Below, piece after piece: positions 11,112 to 22,208 of a stretch of 64,000 nt of DNA. The position numbers and the translations under genes were made by a program. The notes under the pieces were generated by a model. That model was not told the origin of the DNA and made no database searches. It worked only from the letters and a program-made list of their open reading frames with translations. Numbering within the stretch: the stretch's first letter is position 1; every line of letters begins with the position of its first letter. This DNA comes from Liolophura sinensis (lineage: Eukaryota > Mollusca > Polyplacophora > Chitonida > Chitonidae), in assembly GCF_032854445.1 (NCBI RefSeq), contig NC_088302.1, forward strand, positions 56,088,237 through 56,152,236. The letters are read 5' to 3'.

Positions 11112-11800
11112 GGGAGGCCTTAGCAGGCCTTGACACAAAAGCCAGGAGGCCTTCACACAAAAGCTAGGAGGCCTTGACACATGACCAGCATCATTTAGCC
11201 GAGGAAAGCCAACTGGCTTCAGGATGTAATATTACATGGCATAGAACCTAGGAGGCCTTGACACAGAAGCTAGGAGGCCTTGACACAGAAGTTAGGAGGC
11301 CTTAACATAGAAGCTAGGAGGCCTTGACGTAAAAGCTAGGAGGCCTTGACACAAAAGCTAGGAGGACTTGACACAAAACTTAGGAGGACTTGACACAGAA
11401 GCTAGGAGACCTTGACACAAAAGCCAGGAGGCCTTGACACAAAAGATAGGAGGCCTTGACAGAAACGCTAGGAGGTCTTGACATAGAAGCTAGCAGGCCT
11501 TGACACAGAAGCTAGGAGGCCTTGACACATGAACACATGATTTAGCCGAGGAAAGCCATCTGGCTTCAGGATGTAATATTACATGACATAGAAGCTAGGA
11601 GGCCTTGACACAGAAGCTAGGAGGTCTTGACACAAAAGCTAGGAGGCCTTGACACAGAAGCTAGGAGGTTTTGACACAGAAACTAGGAGGCCTTGACACA
11701 GAAGCTAGGAGGTCTTGACACAAAAGCTAAGAGGCCTTGACACATGAACACATGATTTAGCCGAGGAAAGCCAGCTGGCTTCAGGATGTAATATTACACG
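11112..11800. repeat. 22-bp minisatellite with three embedded palindromic cassettes
   Basis: The basic unit is GAAGCTAGGAGGCCTTGACA plus two bases. At 11,193, 11,540 and 11,755 the run is punctuated by a cassette of about 46 bp with AGCCGAGGAAAGCC, CTGGCTTCAGG and ATGTAATATTACA. This gives a higher-order structure of unequal block lengths. Confidence 0.9.
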
Positions 11801-12108
11801 CTGTACAGTTCGCCCAGTTCTTTCATGAGTCACCACTGAAGGATAACCGTAGGTGGAAGCTAACAGGCGACACTTGTAAAGTAGAAGCCCTTTGCTTACC
11901 GACTGGCACACCCATATTTTAGCATTTCTGTCCCGTGAACTAATCCGTGCAGTCAGCGAGGAAACAGGACAATAGCATCGGTGTTAAATGAGAGTGGACA
12001 TTGTGGATCTGTCTAAAGCTGTCGCGATGTACGACTGGCTCAGCGACAATCCTCTCCTTCATATCAATATATCAAAGGAACAAAAAGCAGCTTTCGGTTT
12101 CTTCTTAC

Positions 12109-12294
12109 CGACACAATCTGGAATCGTACTAGAGGGTAGCCATGTTGAACCCGTACACACGTAAGTGGTGTTCGACAGGAAATAAAACATCTTCCCGGCT
12201 GGACAGGCTGGCTGACATCTCGTCGTCCCGTCTAATTCTTTCTCACAGTTACTTTCCCCGTGCAGGGGTCCAATGATTTTCGGACATTTCGTTA
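12109..12294 (-). CDS. Exon 19: sushi (CCP) module 3, six cysteines
   Basis: A 186-bp phase 1-1 exon with acceptor atatttcag|TAACGAAATG and donor GTCG|GTAAGA. It begins VTKCPKIIGPLHG, then NCEKELDG, RCQPACPAGKM, VCTGSTW and PDCVG. It has six cysteines and the conserved late Trp. The segment before the fourth cysteine differs from exons 17 and 18, but the module layout is the same. An NTT sequon is present. Confidence 0.9.
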
Positions 12295-12609
12295 CTGAAA
12301 TATGTGGAATTAATGATGTGATCATATTTTATATAAGAAGCGTAATATCACGACGACAACGCTATGTAAAACTCAGTGATATAAAGAGATGAAAAAACTA
12401 AAACCTTACACACAATTACACTTGAATCATAATAACACAATCGTCTAACTTAACCTCTTCCACAATATTCAAGGATAGACAACATGTTAACTATACCATA
12501 ACTGTATTTGATTATTTAGCCAGAATTGTGATACCATGCCATTTACTACAAGGAGATATTTCTGGCAACTAAGTATAATAGCTGGCACATTATAATCTCT
12601 AAAATAAGC

Positions 12610-14430
12610 CTGACCATATCCATAGAAGGTGAACAGTTATCCTATCAACAAATAATGCTGACACTATGCCTGCAGCGAAGGTGAACTGTTGTATTATCAA
12701 CAAATAATGTTGACACTATGCCTGCAGAGAAGGTGAACTGTTGTATTATCAACAAATAATGTTGACACTATGCCAGCAGAGAAGGTGAACCGTTGTATTA
12801 TCAACAAATAATACTGAAACTATGCCAGCAGAGAAGGTGAACCGTTGTATTATCAACGAATAATTCTGACACTATGCCTGCAGAGAAGGTGAACCGTTGT
12901 ATTATCAACAAATAATGCTGACACTATGCCAGCAGAGAAGGTGAACCGTTGTATTATCAACGAATAATACTGAAACTATGCCAGCAGAAACGGTGAACCG
13001 TTGTATTATCAACGAATAATTCTGACACTATGCCTGCAGAGAAGGTGAACCGTTGTATTATCAACAAATAATGCTGACACTATGCCAGCAGAGAAGGTGA
13101 ACCGTTGTATTATCAACGAATAATACTGAAACTATGCCAGCAGAGACGGTGAACCGTTGTATTATCAACAAATAATACTGAAACTATGCCAGCAGAGAAG
13201 GTGAACCGTTGTATTATCAACGAATAATTCTGACACTATACCTGCAGAGAAGGTGAACCGTTGTATTATCAACAAATAATGCTGACACTATGCCAGCAGA
13301 GAAGGTGAACCGTTGTATTATCAACGAATAATACTGAAACTATGCCAGCAGAGACGGTGAACCGTTGTATTATCAATGAATAATGTTGACACTATGCCTG
13401 CCGAGAAGGTGAACCGTTGTATCGAAGAATAATGCTGGCACAATGGCTGTAGACAAGGTGAACCGTTCCATTAACGAATAATACTGGCACTATGCCTGTG
13501 GAGAAGGTGAACCATAACGCTATGCCTGTAGACAAGGTGAACCTTTGTATCAACGAATAAGGCTGATATTATGCCTGTATAGTAAAGGTCAACCGTTCTG
13601 TCAACGAATAATGCTGACACGATGTTTGTAAATAAGTTCTCCTGTCAATGAATAATGATGGTACTATGTCTGTAGAGAAAGTGAACAGTTCTTCTATCGA
13701 GAAATAACACGATGTCTGTAGACAAGATGAACCGTTTTATCAACGAACAATGCTGGCGCTATGACTGTGGAGAAGGTGAATCGTGACACTATGCCTGTAG
13801 AACAAATAATGATTGCAGAAGGTGAACCATTCTCCTATCAACCAATAATGCGGCACTATGCCTGAAGAGAAGGTGAACCGTTCTCCTATCAACCAATAAT
13901 GCGGCACTGTGCCTGTGGAGAAGAAAACCGTTCAATCAACGAACAAGGCTGACACTATGCCTGTGGAGGTGAGGTGTTCTATCAACGAACAAGGCTGACT
14001 CTATGCCTGTAGAGAAGATAAAGCGTTGTTGTTGTTGTTCTAAACACATTTGTACTTTACTCTTATTTGGTTCACCTGAACTAAGCGTGAATAATAATCA
14101 GTTGATCTTAAAATCTGTACATAATTTTATAAGCATATCCAATAGATTCACCATCCAAGCCCTGCAGTAATATGATTTGATTTTGATCTTTCTTTGTTCC
14201 CATCACCTTATTGTGTACCTGTATATGTCATTTGTTCTCTTTGTTTTCTGTGTTGGTGTTTATACGTTGATGTTATGTTGAGGAGATCCCTCGTGGCTAT
14301 AGAGCTGTGGGAAATCCTCAATAAACAAATAAAGAATTACAATTACAATAAAGCGTTCTATCAACGAATAATGCTGACATGATGCATGTAGAGAATTAAG
14401 GTGAACTGTTCGGCTATCAACACTCAGGTG
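12610..14430. repeat. 52-bp minisatellite, about 27 copies, split by a retroelement
   Basis: The unit includes CACTATGCCAGCAGAGAAGG, TGAACCGTTGTATTATC and AACAAATAAT. Copies at 12.66-13.42 kb are regular, and later copies are shortened and diverged. One more copy lies beyond the insertion (14,358-14,430), within 30 bp of the exon 18 donor. Confidence 0.93.
14018..14357. mobile_element. Short retroelement insertion with 10-bp target duplication
   Basis: A roughly 320-bp unrelated segment splits the 52-bp minisatellite. Both edges carry ATAAAGCGTT, at 14,018-14,027 and 14,348-14,357, as expected for a target-site duplication. The right end has AATAAACAAATAAAG and two AATTAC units, like the 3' end of a plus-strand non-LTR retroelement. 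No coding sequence is retained. Confidence 0.65.
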
Positions 14431-14456
14431 AAGACGTTTGTGTATCAGGTACTCAC

Positions 14457-14648
14457 CTTTGACGCAGCGCGGGGGTGGGTGACTCCACTTCTCATCCTCT
14501 GTGCACACGGTGAAGGCACTGCCCGTCCGGGAGTACCCCGCCTTACACCCATAATAACACTTATCCGAAACTTCAGAGTTCCAGCGAGTACAGCGTTTGG
14601 GGAATATCAAGCCATTTTTCTGTTTAGACAGTTTGGGACATTCCTTGG
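14457..14648 (-). CDS. Exon 18: sushi (CCP) module 2, six cysteines
   Basis: A 192-bp phase 1-1 exon with acceptor cccacag|CCAAGGAATGTCC and donor AAAG|GTGAGT. The translation begins AKECPKLSKQKNG, then RCTRWN, CYYGCKAGYSRTG, VCTEDEKW and RCVKG. The six cysteines and the Trp near the C-terminus define a sushi fold with one extra disulfide pair, parallel to exon 17. It stands alone between a 4.5-kb intron and a 2.2-kb intron, both full of minisatellites. Confidence 0.9.
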
Positions 14649-14764
14649 CTGTGGGTTTAAACAGAAACAAAAACAAGACTCACAATATGCTGTCAAAGTT
14701 CGCTTGTACTACCCCAGACAGAATAGAAAAGATTGTCTGTACTAGTGATCTACATCAACTGATA

Positions 14765-15012
14765 TTTGTATGTATGTATGCTAGGGTTTAACGTCGTCCT
14801 TAACAATTTTTCAGTCATACGACTATGAGGAATCATTAGGTGTGTGTACATAGACTGTGTCTTCTTGTGACAGGGCGAGTCCATGCCACCAAAGTGCTGC
14901 CGCAACTGAAGTATCATGCCGAAGACACCAGGTGTGACACCCTGCCCAGTCACAATATACTGACACCGGGCCAACCAGTCCTGTTTGATTGCTCTAACCT
15001 GTCAGTGCTGTG
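14765..15012 (+). mobile_element. Dispersed element with TTTAACGTCGT leader and repeat-prone core
   Basis: It starts around GCTAGGGTTTAACGTCG, continues with TTTTTCAGTCATACGAC, and has a core reading ATGCCGAAGACACCAGG and CACAATATACTGACACC. I recall this kind of element as frequent in molluscan genomes. Its core is the probable source of the tandem arrays at 0.27-0.53 kb and 34.6-35.4 kb. Termini are approximate. Confidence 0.6.
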
Positions 15013-15152
15013 CGACAAGCGACCCAGCAACAAATACCATTATAAAGTCTGTGGCATTACTAGTTTTGACTAGTACGATGGCGGTCAGTTTTATGGGTTG
15101 AGGAAACCGGAATACCGTTAATAACCCACTTCCTCCATGTGTGATGCAGAAA

Positions 15153-15545
15153 TTACACGTACAGATACGACGTACAGCTATGACGCAGAGATATGACGTA
15201 CATATTATACGTACAGATCACACGTACAGATATGACGTACAAATATCACGTACAGATTACACGTACAGATATGACGCGTAGATATGACGTACAGATTACA
15301 CGTACAAATATCACGTACAAATTATACCTACAGATATGTCAGACAGATACGCTGTACAGATGAGACGTACAGATATGATGTACAGATATGACGTACAGAT
15401 ATGATGTACAGATATGAGGTACAGATATGATGTAAAGATATGCCGTACAGATGAGACGTACAGATATGCCGTACTGATATGACGTACAGATATGATGTAC
15501 AGATGTGCCGTACAGATATGACGTTAAGACGTACAGACGTACAAA
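15153..15545. repeat. 13-bp minisatellite with length variants
   Basis: ACGTACAGATATG repeats about 28 times with frequent substitutions and small indels. It abuts the 60-bp array to its right. Confidence 0.9.
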
Positions 15546-15572
15546 TCATGTTGGTGGAAGACATGAGGTAAT

Positions 15573-15812
15573 AAAAAAGTTGGACTGCAGACACGGCCAT
15601 AGACATGTCGTCTATTGGTCACAGTCCAGCGTACAAAAGTTGGACTGCAAACACGGTCATAGACATGTCGTCTATTGACCACAGTCCAGCGTACAAAAGT
15701 TGGACTGCAAACACGGCCATAGACATGTCGTCTATTGGCCACAGTCCAGCGTACAAAAGTTGGACTGCAAACACGGCCACAGACACGTTCTCTATTGACC
15801 ACAGCCCTGCGT
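15573..15812. repeat. 60-bp minisatellite, 4 copies
   Basis: The unit includes GTTGGACTGCAAACACGG, CATAGACATGTCGTCTATTG and CACAGTCCAGCGTAC. AGACATGTCGTCT within it is an imperfect palindrome. Confidence 0.93.
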
Positions 15813-16468
15813 GAACGAAGTGTGAGAATGGGGGGAATCGATCCGGTTTTATAAAATGTTATTTTTACATAATTCCACTGAATTGAACTGATATGGAGTT
15901 CACATGGGCGGGGCGGGTTTCGTTCTTCTCACACTGCCTAAAGTGACGATTTATGAAATGAATCCCAAAAATCGGCCACACTTTCCAAAGATGCTTTAGG
16001 AATGAATTGCCCTCTTCTTAACGTTACCAACACGTACACCTGTCATACCTATACAGTGCTGGTTGCCATAGCAGGTCCATGAGCGCGCCTGCGTCATTAC
16101 TTAGACGGCCTCGTGTACTTTAATGGTCCAGGTGGCCAGTGAACGTTTAATATATTCCTCAGGTATGAGGGTAGAGCAGAAGAATCCACAGCTATTATCT
16201 GTCAGGCCAGAGGTAGCAATTTTCCAACGGGGAGAAGGTATCTTATAGAAAGATAAAGATAGTAAGGACACCAGAAATCGAAAGTCAGAAGCCAGGCTCA
16301 CCTGAACTAGGAAGTGACCTAAATATTAATGGTCTGCCGTTCGACCAGCTTCTTGGAGAGACACTGGCTCTGAACTGCTGTATAATTATACTATCAACTC
16401 ATCCAAGTTAAATTAGTCACGATAATTGGACGTTATCATCGGAATAGCTGCATCGGCCTTGTCATTAA

Positions 16469-16966
16469 TTGACTGTAAATGAGCCCAAATCGCATCCATT
16501 GTTAGCACCCAATACAACAACCTTTACACCTGCTAATGACTTTGCCCCTTCATCTTACACATCCCGCTGCATCATCTGTCAACTGGGAGATTACCTACAA
16601 GGCTTCCACCACCATCTGACAATCAGTTCGATTATCCACCTTAACCCGGCCATTATAGATTCATTACTGTATTACTGGGCGAGTCCAGATTTGATTAACA
16701 CCAGTTTATTATGCGCCAATAGCCCTGTTCAGCGCTGCAACGTTACAGAAGAAAAACATGCGTTCTACTGCCTTTTGGACCTTTTGTGTAGCTCGTCTTC
16801 GAGTCTCCCATTACATGAACGTGTCTTTTCTCACCTTTCATTCCATTATTACTCAGCATTAATAATGTGGGGGAGGTTAGGACGAGTTCTTTCCCTTACA
16901 TCACTGAAAGATGGTGATGGCAAAGACAAGCGGTCATACACAACTTTCAGTTGGACCTTTCTTTGA
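16469..16966 (+). CDS. Unassigned 165-codon open frame, doubtful
   Basis: This is the longest open frame outside the tandem repeats. It is antisense inside the intron between exons 17 and 18. The predicted product is rich in Ser, Leu, His and Tyr and has four CxxC-like or paired cysteines but no domain I recognise. There is no clear Kozak context, splice pattern or poly(A) signal next to it. It may be chance, or the remains of a mobile element. Confidence 0.12.
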   Translation: MTVNEPKSHPLLAPNTTTFTPANDFAPSSYTSRCIICQLGDYLQGFHHHLTISSIIHLNPAIIDSLLYYWASPDLINTSLLCANSPVQRCNVTEEKHAFYCLLDLLCSSSSSLPLHERVFSHLSFHYYSALIMWGRLGRVLSLTSLKDGDGKDKRSYTTFSWTFL

Positions 16967-17364
16967 CTTACGTTTATTGCTTGAATGAGGTATGAATCTA
17001 ATATGGTGACAGGTGATATCTTACCGATATTTCGTGGGCTCCTGTATAAAACATGGTTATAAAGATTGATGTATTTTTTCAGTATACATTAGGAAACTAG
17101 AAATGTTTAGGACACGATACGTGTGTCTGTGTTCTTATTTCATAATGAGGGACTGGTATCACGAGCCTTTACCATGCGGTGGTAATGTCAGTCCCATGAT
17201 AGGACACTTGTGCTGGTTTAATACTAGTTTCTAATGATGCCAATTTATTGCTGATTCATATTATGTGCGGGTTCAAACTCGGCCTTGGACAGAGGATTTG
17301 TACATTTCCACGCTTTCACCGATCACTGGGACTTGGTGACAATAAGCGCTTGACGGCGCTAGTG

Positions 17365-17835
17365 TGGCCGTTTGCACGGCCGTTTGTAAAGACGTTTGCG
17401 CAGCCGTTTGCACGGCCGTTTGTAAAGACGTTTGCGCAGCCGTTTACACGGCCGTTTGTATGGCCGTTTTTAAAGACGTTTGCACAGCCGTTTGCAAAGA
17501 TGTTTGTAAAGACGTTTGTACAGCCGTTTGTAAAGCCGTTTGTAAAGATGTTTGTAAAGACGTTAACAAAGCCGTTTGTAAAGATGTTTGCACAGCCGTT
17601 TGTAAAGACGTTAGCACAGCCGTTTACAAAGCCGTTTGTACAGCCGTTGTAAAGCCGTTTGTAAAGATGTTTGTAAAGACGTTAACAAAGCCGTTTGTAA
17701 AGACGTTTGCACAGCCGTTTGTAAAGACGTTAGCACAGCCGTTTGTAAAGACGTTAACAAAGCCGTTTGTAAAGACGTTTGCACAGCCGTTTGTAAAGAC
17801 GTTAGCACAGCCGTTTACAAAGCCGTTTGTAGAGC
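17365..17835. repeat. 15-bp minisatellite, about 31 copies
   Basis: GCCGTTTGTAAAGAC is the basic unit, with variants such as GCGCAGCC, GTTAACAAA and GTTAGCACA arranged in longer repeated blocks. The 15-bp period keeps several frames open. Confidence 0.95.
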
Positions 17836-17929
17836 AGTTGGCGTAGGCTAACATTCCCTGAAGGCCACTTGTCTTCCAACAATATGGTCTGCTTATGGTG
17901 TGGAAAAAATTCGTAGTAATTTGCCAAAA

Positions 17930-18030
17930 GTTGGTGGTTTTTGTCACGCAATCCGGTTTTCTCCACTCATATTAGTGAAAAATTTCTTTAGTATGGCGTT
18001 AAACGACAATGAAATAAACAAAGAAACAAA
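17930..18030 (+). mobile_element. Diverged SINE tail fragment
   Basis: TCCGGTTTTCTCCACTC, then TAGTATGGCGTTAAACGAC and an AAATAAACAAAG tail parallel the SINE body and tail, with many substitutions. It is an old, decayed copy. Confidence 0.45.
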
Positions 18031-18399
18031 CTGTATTAATCGTATCGAATCTAGCGAAATGACGTGTACAGTAATACTGTTATATTGTAGTCGCGCAACC
18101 GAAAATGGAGTCTTCTCTGCCGACATAAAAGCTGGGGATGAATACTATACCTCTTAAATGAGAACAACTTTGTGGTAGCCTATTGCTAACAAGTCTGCTT
18201 TTATGTATCCAGGTGAAAAATTGGTCTGGTTTATAAAGAGGTGTTAAAGGCTCTATTTTCATCGTATTTCAAATATAGGATTTCATATATCGTGTATAGA
18301 CTACTCAGTCAGATACATTTATTTTAGGTTTCATTACATCACTTTCACAAAGCCAGATACAACGGAATACCATGGACTTGTGTTCTTGTGTCGTGAGAT

Positions 18400-19142
18400 G
18401 TGACTGACCTGTACAGTAGGTGTCATGAGATGTGGCTGTCCTATACAGTGAGTACCATGAAATGTGACTGTCCTATACAGTGAGTATCATGAGATGTTAC
18501 TGTCCTATACAGTGAGTGTCATGAGATGTGACTGGTCTATACAGTGAGTGTCCCGAGATGTTACTGACCTATATAGTAGGTGTCATGGGATGTGACTGTC
18601 CTATACAGTGAATACGGTGAGATGTGACTGACCTATACAGTGAGTGTCGTTAAATGTGAATAACCTATACAGTGAGTGTCGTGAAATGCGACTGACGTAT
18701 ACAATAGGTATCATGAGATGTGAGATTTCACTGACCTATAGAGTGAATGTCGTGAGATGTGATTGACCTGTACCGGGAGTGTCGTGAGATGTGACTGATC
18801 TATACAGTGAGTGTCGTGAGACGTGACTGACCTGTACAACTAAAGTTGTGAGATGTGACTGACCTAAACAATGAGTGTCATGAGATGTGACTGACCTATA
18901 CAGTCTGTGTCGTCAGATGTTACTGACCTATTCAGGGAGTGTCGTGAAATGTGACTCAACCATGCACTGTGTGTTATGAGATGTGACTTACCTAAACGGT
19001 GACTGTCATGAGATGTGACTGGCACAAACAGTAAGTATCATGAGATGTGACTGACTTATACAGTGATTGTCATGAGACGTGACTGACCTACATGTATACA
19101 GTGAGTGTAGTGAGATGTGACTGACCTATACAGTGAGTGTCG
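18400..19142. repeat. 32-bp minisatellite derived from the exon 17 donor junction, about 22 copies
   Basis: The unit includes GAGATGTGACTGACCTATAC and AGTGAGTGTC. The right end overlaps the last 17 bp of exon 17 and its donor. Reading on the gene strand, most units keep the TATAG|GTCAGT exon/donor boundary. The array therefore consists of serial copies of a working 5' splice junction. Confidence 0.93.
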
Positions 19143-19323
19143 CTCCCGCTCCACTCTCCGGTAGCCAAGCAATTTCTCCTCTCGCTCCCCAGCATTTTGT
19201 AGGCGCTAGGGCAGCTGAAGTAGCAGGTAATGCCTACTTTGATCCCCGGTCCCGGGGGAGTGCTGCAACCGCTGGGGCGCATGTCTCCGAAAGTCGGGAT
19301 GGCCAGAATGTAGCAGAAGCGCT
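19126..19323 (-). CDS. Exon 17: sushi (CCP) module 1, six cysteines
   Basis: A 198-bp phase 1-1 exon. The acceptor has a pyrimidine tract ending in cccatag, and the donor is TATAG|GTCAGT. The module runs from ERFCYILAIPTFGDM through GCSTPP, CYFSCPSAYKMLG and RRNCLATGEWSG to THC. It has six cysteines rather than the canonical four. The added pair and the CxFxC...G...C.A.G.WS pattern recall the sushi domains of selectins and SVEP1-like proteins. The last 17 bp of the exon and its donor form the seed of the adjacent 32-bp minisatellite. Confidence 0.85.
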
Positions 19324-19779
19324 CTATGGGGTGAGAAGAACAGTATAGATTAAGGTCAAGGTCACTTCTGTGTCGAGATTCAGGTGCATGTCAACAACAG
19401 GTATTTGCCATCAACAATAGGTTTGCCATCAGTCAAAAGTTGAAATACGCCTTATATGTAAAAATCAATAACTGAAATTCTAAAGATATCTTTTTTATCA
19501 CAAATTCAGTTTTTTCTTTAAAAAGTTTTACAGTAATGTCTCAAATGCTGACTTAGGCCTAAGCACAAACTGGCTTTGTTAATGGGTTGTGATTAAGATT
19601 TGGAACCATCTGTGTTTCTTTATTGAACAGAGCCCGTTTTCACAAAGAGTTCCTTAAGCCTAAATAATTCTTTTGTTACTTTTCACTCTGAAAAACCTCT
19701 GAAAAAGTCTCCAGCACTGTACCAAAGTGGGTGTTAGACAACTGAGACGAGAACGGTTATAGGTGCATTTCCGCTTTAC

Positions 19780-19902
19780 CTTCGCAAGTTTTCCGGTTGC
19801 TGGTCATGAAGAAGGAGCTCGGACACGTGCAGTAGTAGCTCCCCCTGGTGTTGACACAGATATGACTACAGCCGCCATTGTTCTGTCTGCACTCATCCGT
19901 AT
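19780..19902 (-). CDS. Exon 16: calcium-binding EGF module
   Basis: A 123-bp phase 1-1 exon with acceptor gttttcag|ATACGGATG and donor GAAG|GTAAAG. It begins [12 protein letters not shown] and contains [12 protein letters not shown], a full cbEGF signature. The last loop reads [12 protein letters not shown] in place of the common GY motif. This is the last EGF module before the sushi domains. Confidence 0.9.
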
Positions 19903-20216
19903 CTGAAAACATGAATTCATTCTGTTCACCAGGCTGCTACAGGAATGAGGTTTCGAGCAGTTTACAAAACCCTTCCCACAACAGCTACTCTGCTATAATT
20001 TGCCTACTTCCTTAAGGAAATATACATCTAGTGACAAACCTGAATTGTTATTCATAACTGGATCACTGGATATTTAGAAGAAAGAAAAAAAAAGAAAAAC
20101 AACAACAACAACAAAAAAAAAAAAAACAAAAAACAAAACGCAGAAGAATGCATTCATAAATACCGGATATTTCCTTTGCTTTTGTACGGTATAGATCTAC
20201 ACAATGCCAATATACT

Positions 20217-20345
20217 CCACGACCATCCACGGGTTTCAGCCAGGTCTTCCCACGTACGACCGGAGAGGAAGCCAGCATGAGCTGGATGCTTCTGTGTCAT
20301 CATGCTGCGCTAGCGTGCTAACCACTCGGCCAACGAGGCCTCACG
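20217..20345 (-). mobile_element. SINE, head and body without tail
   Basis: On the minus strand the tRNA-like head (GCCTCGTTGGCCGAGTGG) is present. The body continues to about CGTGGATGGTCG, where the match ends. The tail is missing, so this is a 3'-truncated or rearranged copy. It is intronic, between exons 15 and 16. Confidence 0.7.
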
Positions 20346-20349
20346 TTCC

Positions 20350-21530
20350 CTTACTACACCGCAAAGTGAAGGCTTGTGCCGACGTTCATTATATACAAGG
20401 CTAGGCCTAATGGTTATCTGTACCGGGAAGTTTGTACAAACAACCGTGTTTGCAAATACAGTATACTTGTGGTCCACTGGATTCTTCGATGTAATTCATA
20501 TAAATGCGAACAGTATGATTATTATGAACACATATCCGCTGAATTCAGTGGAAACTCATTGTAGATGGGTATACCATTTTGTCCAATAAATGTTCATTTT
20601 TCCTGGTAATAAAGACATGACATATCGTCATCGTGTATCTTTTCATTCACCAAGTCGACCAAACAAAAGTTACAACTCGGGTGTACAGGCACTACTTTTT
20701 TTACATCTTTTTCTTGTCGTCTGTAAATTTCAACATGGCCAACTTTCGACGTGTTTTTGGTATTGAATCGTCATCTAAATCTTCAAAAGAACACTAGCTG
20801 ATGACTAAATTCCAATTAGCCGTTACAACTCTGTGGACTCTTTCGCTTGTTCAACCTTAAGTTAAACTGTCAGTTGTTTTTTGAAAGTTGCTCGGCGTGT
20901 ACTCAGATTTATTCAAATGAAATTTGTCTATTTTTAGATAGTTATTCTTTCTCTAGTAAAATGTAATATTCTTTTTATAAATATTAATGTATTGAACGAT
21001 ACATTGTATAAAGCAAACTTTTAACATGTCTATGGTATAAAAAAGTCGTTATGTAAATAAATTTTGTCTGTACTGTATTATACTCCGCTATGTACTTGTC
21101 ACTTACTGATGACGCTTTACTTGGCCTATATATATGATATCACTACTCGGTTAGGTTTATCAAACGTACAAATGAAAGTTATGCGTAAAAATCCAGAAGA
21201 GAGCGTAAGATGTATGCGAATTCTATGGCGGGCCTAAAGAATCATAAAACCAGTGTTTGGATATTCTGACACTATAAGAAGTTTGAAGTTCTTCCACTTT
21301 AAACACTCCTTTCTGTGTTGGAATAGCTCTTAGTACCCAGGAGTAAAAAGTACTCAATGGAATAGTTTCCAGTCTGTCCGGTGTTGCTTATTCAGTTTTG
21401 AGCATCCTTTTCCTTATGGGGCTAATGTGTACAAAGAGGCTTCAATGAACTCTCGGGGCGTAATTAGGCGTTGCGACATTTGCATTCCGACGGCCTGTGC
21501 CTGAGTTGAGTTACTGACTCTATATGTGAT
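20350..21530. other. Intron sequence between exons 15 and 16
   Basis: Unique A/T-rich intronic DNA. No tandem repeat or additional module exon was found on either strand. Confidence 0.6.
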
Positions 21531-21533
21531 CAC

Positions 21534-21659
21534 CTTGACACCTGAACGTCTGATAGGGATTAGCCTCGTACCCCTGTCGACACTTGCACCAGTATGCTCC
21601 CGGGGTGTTCACACATATATGCTCACACTGGCCGTTTTTATAGCTGCACTCGTCCTGAT
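21534..21659 (-). CDS. Exon 15: EGF module
   Basis: A 126-bp phase 1-1 exon with acceptor tatgtccacag|ATCAGGACG and donor CAAG|GTGATC. It has no internal Met. The translation starts DQDECSYKNGQC, contains CVNTPGAYWCKC, and ends with a divergent C-terminal loop reading YEANPYQTFRC. Six cysteines and the aromatic residue are retained. It is one of three EGF modules (exons 14-16) between the second GCC2/GCC3 module and the sushi block. Confidence 0.88.
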
Positions 21660-21756
21660 CTGTGGACATAGGCGAGATGAGGTGTTAAAGATAAAGGTGT
21701 TAATAAGTTGTTCCCTTCAGGCGTCGCATTAAATTATGAGCTTAATCACAGCCAGG

Positions 21757-21845
21757 TAATGCAAAAGTAGGGCATATTTTACTGTCCTCCTGGAGGCATA
21801 TTTTACTATCCTTCAGGAGGCATGTTTTACTGTCCTCCGGGGCTT
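21757..21845. repeat. Roughly 30-bp repeat, 3 copies
   Basis: GGCATATTTTACTGTCCTCC recurs three times with small changes (GGCATATTTTACTATCC, GGCATGTTTTACTGTCC). It lies in the intron between exons 14 and 15. Confidence 0.85.
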
Positions 21846-22208
21846 TCAGAACATCGTAATATCACAGCATATACCAGTAATTAATCTGTATCTTCCTTAA
21901 ACATTTCCTACTTATTACATACAGACTCTAAGTTGAATTTTAAACTAACTTTATATGCTTAGTAATGTTCGCTATCCTGACTTTCCCACAGATGGGTTTG
22001 ATATTAACCGATACAAACGTTACATCGGAAAGGCTGTATATGTAAGGTGTCAGTAGGCTACATACCTGGTGGAATGAGGACAGAACACTACACCATTATG
22101 CACACAGCAATCGGAGTTACGTTTATAAAGATTAACGTTCACATAATCAACCGCCAGGAAAGATAAACTGAAAACAAGAGATGGAGCTGCAAACAGATGG
22201 ACCAGTAC

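Noticed and set aside
11226-11238. TAATATTAC, the nicking motif of circular single-stranded DNA virus origins.
   Set aside because: It occurs inside a simple palindrome within a tandem repeat, with no Rep-like gene or stem-loop arrangement nearby. A chance match.
11888-11927. Possible 40-bp exon with a good GTAAGC donor between exons 19 and 20.
   Set aside because: The reading frame does not fit phase 1-1. The only acceptor-like AG with an open frame lacks a pyrimidine tract, and no domain is seen.
16101-16301. Minus-strand 66-codon frame ending KVHEAV and a stop, inside the intron between exons 17 and 18.
   Set aside because: No convincing acceptor and no recognisable module. It could be an alternative terminal exon, but nothing in the sequence supports it.
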